64,000 bases of DNA from Psychrosphaera ytuae (GTDB lineage Bacteria; Pseudomonadota; Gammaproteobacteria; Enterobacterales; Alteromonadaceae): contig NZ_CP072110.1 of the NCBI RefSeq assembly GCF_017638545.1, positions 248,001-312,000 on the forward strand, written 5' to 3'. The position numbers and the translations under genes were made by a program. The notes under the pieces are model-generated. The model saw nothing but the letters and a program-made list of their open reading frames with translations. It did not search any database and was not told the DNA's origin. Position 1 is the stretch's first letter. Every line of letters starts with the position of its first letter. This document shows, piece by piece, positions 25,642-33,288 of this stretch.

Positions 25642-27165
25642 GATTTCTGTGAACTGGTCTTTCAATGCGAAATAAGTTTTAACAATTTGAGGGTCAAACT
25701 TTTTCCCTTCTTCTTCTTGTATGAAATCCTCTACCTTTTCTAGAGTCCAGGCTTCCTTGTAACATCGTTTGGTCATCAAAGCATCGTATACATCTGCCAA
25801 GGCAACGATCCGTCCAAAAATATGTATTTCATTGCCCTTTTTACCATTGGGATAACCACTACCATCCCAATTTTCATGGTGTTCTGCGGCAATAATGGCA
25901 CCTGCCTTCATTATAGGTAACTCAGAACGCATTAAGACATCATTACCAATTTTTGCATGGGTTTTCATGACTTCCCACTTTTCGCCCTCTAATTTACCAG
26001 GATGATTAAGTACTGAATCTGGGATACCTATTTTGCCTACATCATGCAATGGTGCAGCTAAAAACAATTCTTCAATGTCTCGAGAGGGCAAGCCTAAATG
26101 CTCTGCAATTAGACGAGAATACATTGCAACGCGTCTTACGTGATTTCCGGTCTCTTTAGAGCGAGTTTCGGCTACCTCACAAATAGAATAAACGATTTCT
26201 TCTTGGGTTTTACGCAGTTGGTCATTGAGGCGGAGGTTTTCTATTGCGATAGCAATGTTACGACAGAATACCTCTAATATATTTGGGTCGAAGGAAAGAA
26301 TATCTGTTTTACCTTCTAGATATAAAATTAGCTCTTTTTGACCATGAGTTGAGACGTAAAAAGCGTCATCAGGATTTATAACCATTTTATCTCTTGGGTA
26401 TTCACCCTCGGCAAAGTGACGACTGAGTTTTTCTGTTATGCGTTCGTCCGCATCTTTTACTACGCCGTGATCAATACAGGCAACGAGCTCAATTTGTGTG
26501 TGCTTTTTTTCAGCAAAGACTGTGGTGGTTTCAGCAATGACAACTTCCGCATCTATATGCATCATAGCCGCCATTTGTTGTAGGGTGCCTTTCGCAAAGG
26601 TTTTAAAACTTTGGATTTGTAAGAGGGAAGCTGTAGCGTCAATGATTTGCTCCAGCCCCATACGAGTACGATTAATCGCGGTAATGTCTCGATAAGACCT
26701 TAATGCCGAATAGATGACGGTATTGAGCTTTTGGTTAGTGAGTTCAGTTTTTTCTTTGTAGTCGTTGATGTCGTATTTTTTAATAACGTCGTACTCTGGT
26801 GCTTGACCAGGTTGTCCGGTTCGCAAAATAATTCTCACATGGTGATTATCCAGTTTTGTTCTAATCACATCGACCAAATCTAGCCCAGCACTTTCACTTT
26901 CCATCACGACATCAAGTAAAGTAACCGCAATATCTGGTTCACGTTTTAAAACTTGTTCTGCCTCTTTTGCTGAGTAAGCGTGTAAAAAGGTTAGTGGCTT
27001 TTCAGCAAAGGTGAAGCCACTGAGCGCTAATTCGGTAACATTGTGAATAGACTCTTCATCATCAACTATTAATATTTTCCAGCCAGTCTCTTCAATTTGC
27101 TTCTCTACAAATTCTTCAGTGATTTCTTCCATTGAAAAAAGCGGAGATTCATCGTTTAACGTCAT
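25618..27165 (-). CDS. Response regulator with DUF3369 and HD-GYP domains (c-di-GMP phosphodiesterase)
   Basis: This protein has 515 residues. The receiver domain (about 30-150) has acidic Asp35-Asp36, phospho-acceptor Asp85 (VTLLDVV) and the conserved Thr and Lys in RTGQ and YKEKTEL. The middle region (about 160-330) looks like DUF3369. The HD-GYP domain (about 335-505) has HDVGKIGIPD near residue 372, HHENWDGSGYP near 430 and ADVYDALMTKR. It should hydrolyse cyclic-di-GMP under control of phosphorylation. A histidine kinase is divergently transcribed 60 bases away and is the likely partner. The C-terminal codons form part of a perfect inverted repeat. Confidence 0.9.
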   Translation of the reverse strand: MTLNDESPLFSMEEITEEFVEKQIEETGWKILIVDDEESIHNVTELALSGFTFAEKPLTFLHAYSAKEAEQVLKREPDIAVTLLDVVMESESAGLDLVDVIRTKLDNHHVRIILRTGQPGQAPEYDVIKKYDINDYKEKTELTNQKLNTVIYSALRSYRDITAINRTRMGLEQIIDATASLLQIQSFKTFAKGTLQQMAAMMHIDAEVVIAETTTVFAEKKHTQIELVACIDHGVVKDADERITEKLSRHFAEGEYPRDKMVINPDDAFYVSTHGQKELILYLEGKTDILSFDPNILEVFCRNIAIAIENLRLNDQLRKTQEEIVYSICEVAETRSKETGNHVRRVAMYSRLIAEHLGLPSRDIEELFLAAPLHDVGKIGIPDSVLNHPGKLEGEKWEVMKTHAKIGNDVLMRSELPIMKAGAIIAAEHHENWDGSGYPNGKKGNEIHIFGRIVALADVYDALMTKRCYKEAWTLEKVEDFIQEEEGKKFDPQIVKTYFALKDQFTEIFNKYGDG

Positions 27166-27225
27166 TAGTAATACCTAAAAATTATTCTATGTTTAAAGGT
27201 AGTATTAGTTATTTAAAGTAACAAG

Positions 27226-28410
27226 ATGGAAAATAGGTACAGAGTAAACAGCATATTGGCCGGGAACCTAACCTTAGTTGTCATCATTGCGGCGACGATT
27301 GGTTTTTTCGTTGTGAACGAAGGTCAGGGGTCTGAAGGCTTTGAAATATCACTGACTACTAAGGCGCTGAGCTTGATGGTCATCCTTACCTTTCAGATGC
27401 TGTTCTTAATCATTTCGATCAGTTGGATCAAACTTAATTCAGATGAAGAGCTAAAGCGTATCCTATCAGATATAGAGAGTAAGGATGATATTGCCGAGCG
27501 TCCTCGAATTCAAATTGATGAGAATTACAGTAAAGAAAATAAAGAGCTGATATCAGCATTTAACAGAAACTTAGACAATTATTGTTATACATTTCAACAA
27601 ACTAATATGGCACTTCAGGCTGTTCGAAAGGAGCTTAACTTTATAAAAGAAAAACAAGAAGACATTATTGAAACAGAGAAAATGGCTTCATTGGGCCGTC
27701 TCGTGGCTGGAGTTGCCCATGAAATCAATACGCCGCTTGGGATAGCCGTTACCGGAATGACGCATTTAAAAACCCAAAAAGTTAAAACAGACGGTCTCTT
27801 AGAGAGTGGTAAAATAACCGCCAATGATTTAAAGAGTTTTTTAAAAGAGGCTGAAAAATCAATCGATTTGGTTTTAAACCAAGTTTATATTGCCGCGGAC
27901 CTCATCAAAAACTTTAAGCAAGTCGCTGTTGACCAGTCTGCACCGGTGACCCGCGAAATAGAACTGTCTGAATATATCGAAAAAGTATTATCAACTTTGC
28001 GTCCTATTTTTAAAAAAACGCCATTTAAATTAGTACCTGAAGAACTAGAAGTCCAACATGTCCTTACGTGTCCTGGTGCGTTATCACAAGTTATTACTAT
28101 ATTGATTCAAAATGCGTTGCATCACGCATTTGAAGGCCGTTCGGTGGGCTTTGTGTATGTGTTATACAAAGTGGAGGACAATAAAGTTCTCATAACCATC
28201 AGAGACGATGGAGTTGGTGTACCTATTAGTCAACGTAAAAAAATCTTTGAACCATTTTTTACGACAAAAAGAGGGCATGGTGGCAGTGGTTTGGGCTTGA
28301 GCTTAGCCTATAATATTTGTAAAGAAGTATTGAAAGGAAAGTTGTATTTTCTATCCAATGACTTGGGTGGATCGGATTTTGTAATTGAAATTCCGGTTGA
28401 GAGAGACTGA
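27226..28410 (+). CDS. Membrane-bound histidine kinase
   Basis: This protein has 394 residues with two N-terminal membrane helices (about 10-30 and 48-68). They are separated by only a short periplasmic loop, so there is no large external sensor domain. A helical linker precedes the dimerisation region with phospho-acceptor His165 in GVAHEINTPLG. The ATPase domain shows the N box (QVITILIQNALHHAF), G1 (IRDDGVGVP), F box (FEPFFTTKR) and G2 (GSGLGLSLAYNI). It faces the HD-GYP response regulator across a 60-base divergent promoter region and probably phosphorylates it. The signal may come from the membrane or from the cytoplasm. Confidence 0.88.
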   Translation: MENRYRVNSILAGNLTLVVIIAATIGFFVVNEGQGSEGFEISLTTKALSLMVILTFQMLFLIISISWIKLNSDEELKRILSDIESKDDIAERPRIQIDENYSKENKELISAFNRNLDNYCYTFQQTNMALQAVRKELNFIKEKQEDIIETEKMASLGRLVAGVAHEINTPLGIAVTGMTHLKTQKVKTDGLLESGKITANDLKSFLKEAEKSIDLVLNQVYIAADLIKNFKQVAVDQSAPVTREIELSEYIEKVLSTLRPIFKKTPFKLVPEELEVQHVLTCPGALSQVITILIQNALHHAFEGRSVGFVYVLYKVEDNKVLITIRDDGVGVPISQRKKIFEPFFTTKRGHGGSGLGLSLAYNICKEVLKGKLYFLSNDLGGSDFVIEIPVERD

Positions 28411-28441
28411 TATCCTCAGGTTGCAGTTCTTTTTAAGTTAA

Positions 28442-28474
28442 AACTACACATTTATTAATACAAATATTGTAGTT
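28442..28474. repeat. Inverted repeat upstream of chrA
   Basis: AACTACA (28442-28448) and TGTAGTT (28468-28474) are exact complements 19 bases apart, 50 bases before the chrA start. It could be an operator or chance in AT-rich DNA. Confidence 0.25.
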
Positions 28475-28524
28475 ACACCAAGTGTCTTTTATTCTATGTT
28501 TTTGTAATTGTTTCATTGATTAAG

Positions 28525-29703
28525 ATGACAAAAACACTCCAAATATTTTGGCAATTTTTATTATTGGGTTGTATCAGCTTTGGCGGCCCAGCAGCACATA
28601 TTGGCTATTTCAAGGTCAAGTTTGTCGACGACCAAAAGTGGTTAACGGATAAAGAATATGCCGACCTTGTCGCACTAAGTCACTTTTTACCCGGACCTGG
28701 ATCAAGCCAAGTCGGCTTTGCGATCGGTCACCATCGCGATGGTTTGAGAGGGGCGATTGCTGCGTTTCTTGGCTTTACGTTACCTTCTTTTCTTCTCATT
28801 GTATTAATCTCGCTATTTGCGTTTACTAATTTTGAAGCAGACAGTCTATGGCAGGGAGTAGTCCATGGCTTAAAGTTATTAGCGGTGGTGGTAGTAGCTG
28901 ATGCGTTATTAGGAATGGCTAAATCATTTTGTAAGACACGGCTAACTTCTTGTATTGCGCTTCTTACTGCTGCACTTCTTGTTTTACATCCCAGTATTTT
29001 ATTACAAATGCTATTGATTGGAGTTGCTGCTTTATTAGGAGCATTGTTATTAAAGCCTGAGCAAGACGTTAACACTTTGACGACCAATCAGAATACAAAG
29101 CTAACCTTATTTGCAGAGCTAAATTGGACAGCGCTTTGTTTGTTCTTGATTTTGTTTATTGGGTTACCGCTATTTGCAGTGCAAAATTCCTGGATTAGTT
29201 TGGCATCTGATTTTTATTACGCTGGAAGTTTGGTGTTTGGCGGTGGGCATGTTGTATTACCACTTTTACAAGAGCTTGTGGCGGACAAATTAACCTCAGA
29301 GCAATTTATACTTGGTTATGCCAGTGCGCAAGCAATGCCAGGGCCGATGTTTTCGCTGGCGGCGTTTTTAGGGGCAGAATTGCTTCCTATTTCACCTTGG
29401 TTAGCAGCGATTTGTGCGACGATTTTTATCTTTTTACCGGGCTTTTTACTGCTGCTAGGCGTAAGATCTGCCTGGTCAAAATTAATGACCGTGCCCAAGC
29501 TACAAGGCGCTTCGGCCGGTATAAACGCGTGTGTTGTTGGTTTATTGTTAACTGCATTTATCAATCCTGTGTTAACCGAGGCGATAACTTCTTCAGTAGA
29601 TATTGCGCTGGCGCTTTTAGGGTTTGCAGCGTTAAGAATACTAAAAGCCTCGGTCATATACGTGGTAATATTCTTTACAGCATCTGGCTTATTGTTTTTA
29701 TAA
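28525..29703 (+). CDS. chrA: ChrA-type chromate transporter
   Basis: This is a 392-residue inner-membrane protein of the long CHR family, with two homologous halves. The N-terminal half carries the GCISFGGPAAHIGYF and LSHFLPGPGSSQVGFAIG motifs (about 15-65). The second half carries the parallel YAGSLVFGGGHVVLPLL and YASAQAMPGPMFSLAAFLGA motifs (about 235-285). Well-studied members expel chromate from the cytoplasm, and many homologues have unproven substrates. I used the ATG at 28525; a TTG nine bases upstream is in frame, and no clear Shine-Dalgarno site is present. No chrB regulator is adjacent. Confidence 0.88.
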   Translation: MTKTLQIFWQFLLLGCISFGGPAAHIGYFKVKFVDDQKWLTDKEYADLVALSHFLPGPGSSQVGFAIGHHRDGLRGAIAAFLGFTLPSFLLIVLISLFAFTNFEADSLWQGVVHGLKLLAVVVVADALLGMAKSFCKTRLTSCIALLTAALLVLHPSILLQMLLIGVAALLGALLLKPEQDVNTLTTNQNTKLTLFAELNWTALCLFLILFIGLPLFAVQNSWISLASDFYYAGSLVFGGGHVVLPLLQELVADKLTSEQFILGYASAQAMPGPMFSLAAFLGAELLPISPWLAAICATIFIFLPGFLLLLGVRSAWSKLMTVPKLQGASAGINACVVGLLLTAFINPVLTEAITSSVDIALALLGFAALRILKASVIYVVIFFTASGLLFL

Positions 29704-29755
29704 TTAAAAACGTTAACGGAGGGACTTTGGTGTGCTGAATGAGGTTAATAACTTT

Positions 29756-30172
29756 TTATAATGAATTAAGCTGTAAGTCTTTGCTTAAATAATTACAAAT
29801 GTGTTTAGACATAGCTTGAAGATTAGACTCGACTATAGAGCCGTCATCCATCATTTCTTTTAAATCTTGGTTGGCAATTGCAGCAATGCATTTAAATTGA
29901 AGCGTATCTAAATCACAACTTACAATGCCAGTAAAGCCACCACCCGTAGCAGTATTCCATCCTGCGCTCAACTGCTTTGACTGTTGTAAATATTGATTTT
30001 CTGGGTAAAGCTCAATATAAAATGATGGAATGGCGCTTTCGTCTGCAAACCAATTTGCACCAAGTGCCTGAAAGTTTATCCAGGCATTAACTCGCTCTAG
30101 CATTGCAGCTGTCTTGTGATCTTTCAGATCAAACAGTCCTTTAACGTCAACGATTATAGGTAAGTCTTCCAT
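29756..30172 (-). CDS. Hypothetical protein downstream of deoC
   Basis: This 138-residue soluble protein belongs to no family I recognise. The ATG at 30172 is preferred because GGAG stands eight bases upstream; an in-frame TTG overlapping that site would add five residues. The protein has no signal peptide or membrane segment and is acidic overall. It begins with a hydrophobic strand (LPIIVDVKGLFDL), has a GWNTATGGGFTGIVSCDLDTLQFKCIAAI core with Gly and Cys, and ends in helices. It starts 24 bases after the deoC stop, so it is probably the last gene of the phosphorylase-deoC transcript, hinting at a nucleoside-related role. Confidence 0.6.
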   Translation of the reverse strand: MEDLPIIVDVKGLFDLKDHKTAAMLERVNAWINFQALGANWFADESAIPSFYIELYPENQYLQQSKQLSAGWNTATGGGFTGIVSCDLDTLQFKCIAAIANQDLKEMMDDGSIVESNLQAMSKHICNYLSKDLQLNSL

Positions 30173-30196
30173 TTCTAGTCGCTCCAATAACCCATG

Positions 30197-30976
30197 TTAA
30201 TATGTCGAAGTACCAGTTTCGGATGCCGTTTGTTTACCATTTAAACAATCAACTAAATTGCCCAATAAACTACTCGCGCCAAAACGGAAGTGAGCAGGGT
30301 TAATCCAGTCTTTACCAAGTTTATCCTCTGCCAGTTTTAAATAAGACTTTGCTTCGTTGGCTGTTCGAATACCACCTGCAGCTTTAAATCCAACGTTTGG
30401 ATTATTAGTATTAATTGCCGCTAACATGATATCCGCAGCTTCCAATGTGGCGTTGACAGGTACCTTACCGGTTGAGGTTTTGATGAAATCAACACCACAG
30501 TCTATTGCAAACTCGCTTGCCGCTTTGATAAATGAATCATCTAGCATTTCACCAGATTCAATAATTACTTTTAACAAGGTTTTATCACCGCAAGCCGCTT
30601 TACTCTTTGTTAAAACCTGCTCACAGTGCTCTAAGTCACCTTTCATGAAGGCACGATAAGGCAATACAACGTCGACTTCGTCGGCACCATCTGCTACTGC
30701 TTTATTGGTTTCTTTGATGATTGTAGTTAGGCTTTCTTCCCCAGATGGAAAATTGGTAACTGTTGCCACTTTAACATCCGTTAAACCAAGTTTATCAAGT
30801 GTTCCCCGAGCCAATGCAACAAATTTAGGGTAAACACAGACAGCTGCGACGTGACCGTAGTCAGTGTTAGCCGCTGTACACAAATCGATTATAGTTTGCT
30901 CTGTGTCGTCTAAGTTTAATGACGTTAAATCTATAAGTTGTAACGCTTGTTGTGCATAGGCTTGAAGTTCTGACAT
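30197..30976 (-). CDS. deoC: Deoxyribose-phosphate aldolase
   Basis: This 259-residue cytoplasmic TIM-barrel enzyme splits 2-deoxyribose 5-phosphate into acetaldehyde and glyceraldehyde 3-phosphate, the last step of deoxynucleoside catabolism. The Schiff-base lysine is Lys166 in DFIKTSTGKVPV. The KVIIESGEM and GFKAAGGIRT motifs are also present, as in E. coli DeoC of nearly equal length. It starts two bases after the stop of the purine nucleoside phosphorylase gene, so the two are co-transcribed. Its substrate is supplied by that phosphorylase together with DeoB, encoded 14 kb away. Confidence 0.96.
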   Translation of the reverse strand: MSELQAYAQQALQLIDLTSLNLDDTEQTIIDLCTAANTDYGHVAAVCVYPKFVALARGTLDKLGLTDVKVATVTNFPSGEESLTTIIKETNKAVADGADEVDVVLPYRAFMKGDLEHCEQVLTKSKAACGDKTLLKVIIESGEMLDDSFIKAASEFAIDCGVDFIKTSTGKVPVNATLEAADIMLAAINTNNPNVGFKAAGGIRTANEAKSYLKLAEDKLGKDWINPAHFRFGASSLLGNLVDCLNGKQTASETGTSTY

Positions 30977-30978
30977 GA

Positions 30979-31788
30979 TTAACCCGCTAATAAATCAGTT
31001 AAAAGGGTAGTTAAACGCTGAGCCGCTAATTGACCTTGCTCTAGTGTTTCGTCGTGAGAAAGGTTAGTCGCGGACAAGCCGGCTGCTAAATTCGTGATGG
31101 TCGAAATAGCACACACTTTTAATCCACAGTGACGGGCTACAATTGCCTCAGGAACAGTAGACATACCTACCGCGTCGGCTCCAAGGGTTCTTTGAGCGCG
31201 GATTTCTGCAGGCGTTTCAAATGTTGGACCTGATACCCAGATGTACGTACCACGATAAAGTGTTAAGCCAGACTTTAATGCGGCTTTTTCTACCTTTTCA
31301 CCAATCTCACGATCGTAAGTTTGGGTTAAATCTAAGAAACGTGGGCCAATTTCATCGTCATTAGGGCCAATGAGTGGATTAAACCCAGAAAAGTTAATGT
31401 GGTCAGTAATCAACATAATACTACCAGGACCCATATCTTCATTTAATGAGCCTGCGGCGTTAGTCAAAATTACTGACTTACAACCTAACGCTTTGAAGCT
31501 TCTTACTGGAATGGCGATCTTCTCAAAAGAGTGGCCTTCGTAGTAGTGAAAACGACCTTGCATACAGATCACGTTTTTGCCACCTAACGTACCCGCTACC
31601 AAGCGACCCGTGTGGCCGGCTACGGTGCTTTGTGGGAACTCTGGAATATCCGCATAAGGAATGCTGATTGGGTCGACAATTTGATCTGCAAGATCGGCGA
31701 GACCACTACCCAGTACGATGGCTGTTTCTGGTTTAAAATCATTTAGTTGTTGTTTTATATAGCTTGCGCTAATTTCAAAATCTTTCAT
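30979..31788 (-). CDS. Purine nucleoside phosphorylase (PNP/XapA type)
   Basis: This protein has 269 residues. The ATG at 31788 follows GGGA by several bases; a TTG two codons upstream is also in frame. The sequence belongs to the trimeric PNP/MTAP family: LGSGLADLAD (about 27-36) with the phosphate-binding Ser, GHTGRLV, GRFHYYEGH, the LTNAAGSLN loop, and VGMSTVPEAIVARH with the ribose-binding Met. This is the human-PNP or E. coli XapA type rather than the hexameric DeoD type. It phosphorolyses purine (deoxy)nucleosides in the cytoplasm. It is grouped with deoC, two bases downstream, and csiV, 13 bases upstream. Confidence 0.92.
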   Translation of the reverse strand: MKDFEISASYIKQQLNDFKPETAIVLGSGLADLADQIVDPISIPYADIPEFPQSTVAGHTGRLVAGTLGGKNVICMQGRFHYYEGHSFEKIAIPVRSFKALGCKSVILTNAAGSLNEDMGPGSIMLITDHINFSGFNPLIGPNDDEIGPRFLDLTQTYDREIGEKVEKAALKSGLTLYRGTYIWVSGPTFETPAEIRAQRTLGADAVGMSTVPEAIVARHCGLKVCAISTITNLAAGLSATNLSHDETLEQGQLAAQRLTTLLTDLLAG

Positions 31789-31801
31789 ATACAATATCCC
31801 G

Positions 31802-33229
31802 TTAATGTCGATATTTTCTTATTTGGAAAAGCACACCAAACTTAGGATGATCTAGATAGTGTAGATCACCTGAATACGTTCGTCTTAGTTGCTTGAATGG
31901 GAAATTTTGTAGGTATTCTACTTCCAATAAAGACGCTGGATTCGATGAATCATTTTGGTCGTCTTTAAATTCGTTAAACTCGGAGACTTGATTATCTTTT
32001 TGTGCTGCGCTTATTAATACGCTTTGACCGTTTGAGGTCAAGACGTTTGTGGCTGATGTGGCCTGATTTTCTGTTTGGTTGCCGATTAATTGTTCGATAT
32101 CTAATGGTTTTTTAGCAACTTCTCTAAAATTAAAGTCTGCGTCTAAAAATAGATAGTGGTCCAATATTACCTTAATAGTTCCGTCTAATTGCCATACGTC
32201 ATTAGGAAAATATTGTTCGTTAGGCATTTTCAGGGTTTGAGTTTTTGGGTCGATAATTGCCCCAGCTTCGAGTTGACTTAACAGACGATGAATCGCTTCT
32301 TGATTTGATGCTCTAAGTAAACTTTTCGGGTCAGTGTCGTTGTTAGCGAAGGTGTTATTAGGATCTTGTTGTTGATCTGACAGGTTTAATTGTGTTGCAA
32401 GTAGGTCGGTATCTAACTTGGCAGAACCATCGTAATTAAATTGCTCAGTGAAGTTTTTACCTGCCCGTAAATACATTTTAATCGCGTTATTGGGTGACAA
32501 GCCTGGCTGTCTCCAACCCATATGCAATAGTACTCGTGTACTCCAATTTTTATCAAGTCTGTCCGCTTGTTCTTTTAATTCTAGGTTTTGCTCTGATAAC
32601 AAATACACGCCACGGTAATCGTCGAAATCTCTACCCGTCGGCCGTTTTGGAAAGTACTCAAAAGGCACAAACGTATATAGCTGCTGGCTCGAAGGTAAAA
32701 ATTGCGGAGCAGTCATTAATTGCCAAAAAAAGCTTAATTTTTCACTGGGTAATAGACACAGGTTAGGGCTGATCTGCCACTGCTCGCTAATTAATCTTTG
32801 GTATTGGTTATAACGTTGATAAAACTCGGCGTGATCATCCGTTTGATTGTCTATTGGTACAGCGAGTGGGTCGCTATCTGAGTGACAGTTAGGCAAGTTG
32901 TAGAGTAAAGGTGCAATATCAGGCTTTAACAGATCAGCTTGCACATCCCAGCCGTAACGCGGTTTTTTATTGGTTATGGTCTGTTCGAAGCGCTCTCTGG
33001 TTGCTGACTCTCTTGTCCGCTCAAAAATAATTATTTCTACATCAAACCACCGACCATCAGCTGATTTAATACCCTCGATCAACTCTTCAGTCGGGATGCG
33101 CTGATCTTGAACTTTATCGTCGCTTGTTAACGCACTACTTAGGTTGGCACTTGCATGGGTACTGTAATACGCCATCAACAAGGTTGAGGCTAAAACGAGC
33201 TGCTTTGTTAACGACTTTTTTACACCCAT
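31802..33229 (-). CDS. csiV: CsiV family periplasmic protein
   Basis: This protein has 475 residues. A signal peptide covers residues 1-28 (ASA cut site). The mature N-terminus has RWFDVEIIIFERTRES (about 56-71), the signature start of CsiV proteins, followed by a long region rich in Gln, Asn and Asp and a C-terminal LEVEYLQNFPFKQLRRTYSGDLHYLDHPKFGVLFQIRKY segment. CsiV is a periplasmic partner that helps regulate PBP1a and its activator LpoA in Vibrio cholerae, protecting against D-amino-acid stress. It lies just after mfd, as in other marine gammaproteobacteria that I recall. The central region is poorly conserved. Confidence 0.78.
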   Translation of the reverse strand: MGVKKSLTKQLVLASTLLMAYYSTHASANLSSALTSDDKVQDQRIPTEELIEGIKSADGRWFDVEIIIFERTRESATRERFEQTITNKKPRYGWDVQADLLKPDIAPLLYNLPNCHSDSDPLAVPIDNQTDDHAEFYQRYNQYQRLISEQWQISPNLCLLPSEKLSFFWQLMTAPQFLPSSQQLYTFVPFEYFPKRPTGRDFDDYRGVYLLSEQNLELKEQADRLDKNWSTRVLLHMGWRQPGLSPNNAIKMYLRAGKNFTEQFNYDGSAKLDTDLLATQLNLSDQQQDPNNTFANNDTDPKSLLRASNQEAIHRLLSQLEAGAIIDPKTQTLKMPNEQYFPNDVWQLDGTIKVILDHYLFLDADFNFREVAKKPLDIEQLIGNQTENQATSATNVLTSNGQSVLISAAQKDNQVSEFNEFKDDQNDSSNPASLLEVEYLQNFPFKQLRRTYSGDLHYLDHPKFGVLFQIRKYRH

Positions 33230-33288
33230 TACTGCACTTGTCCTTTTATTTGATTAAACACCAGTTTACGTTAGTCATAAGACTTGAT

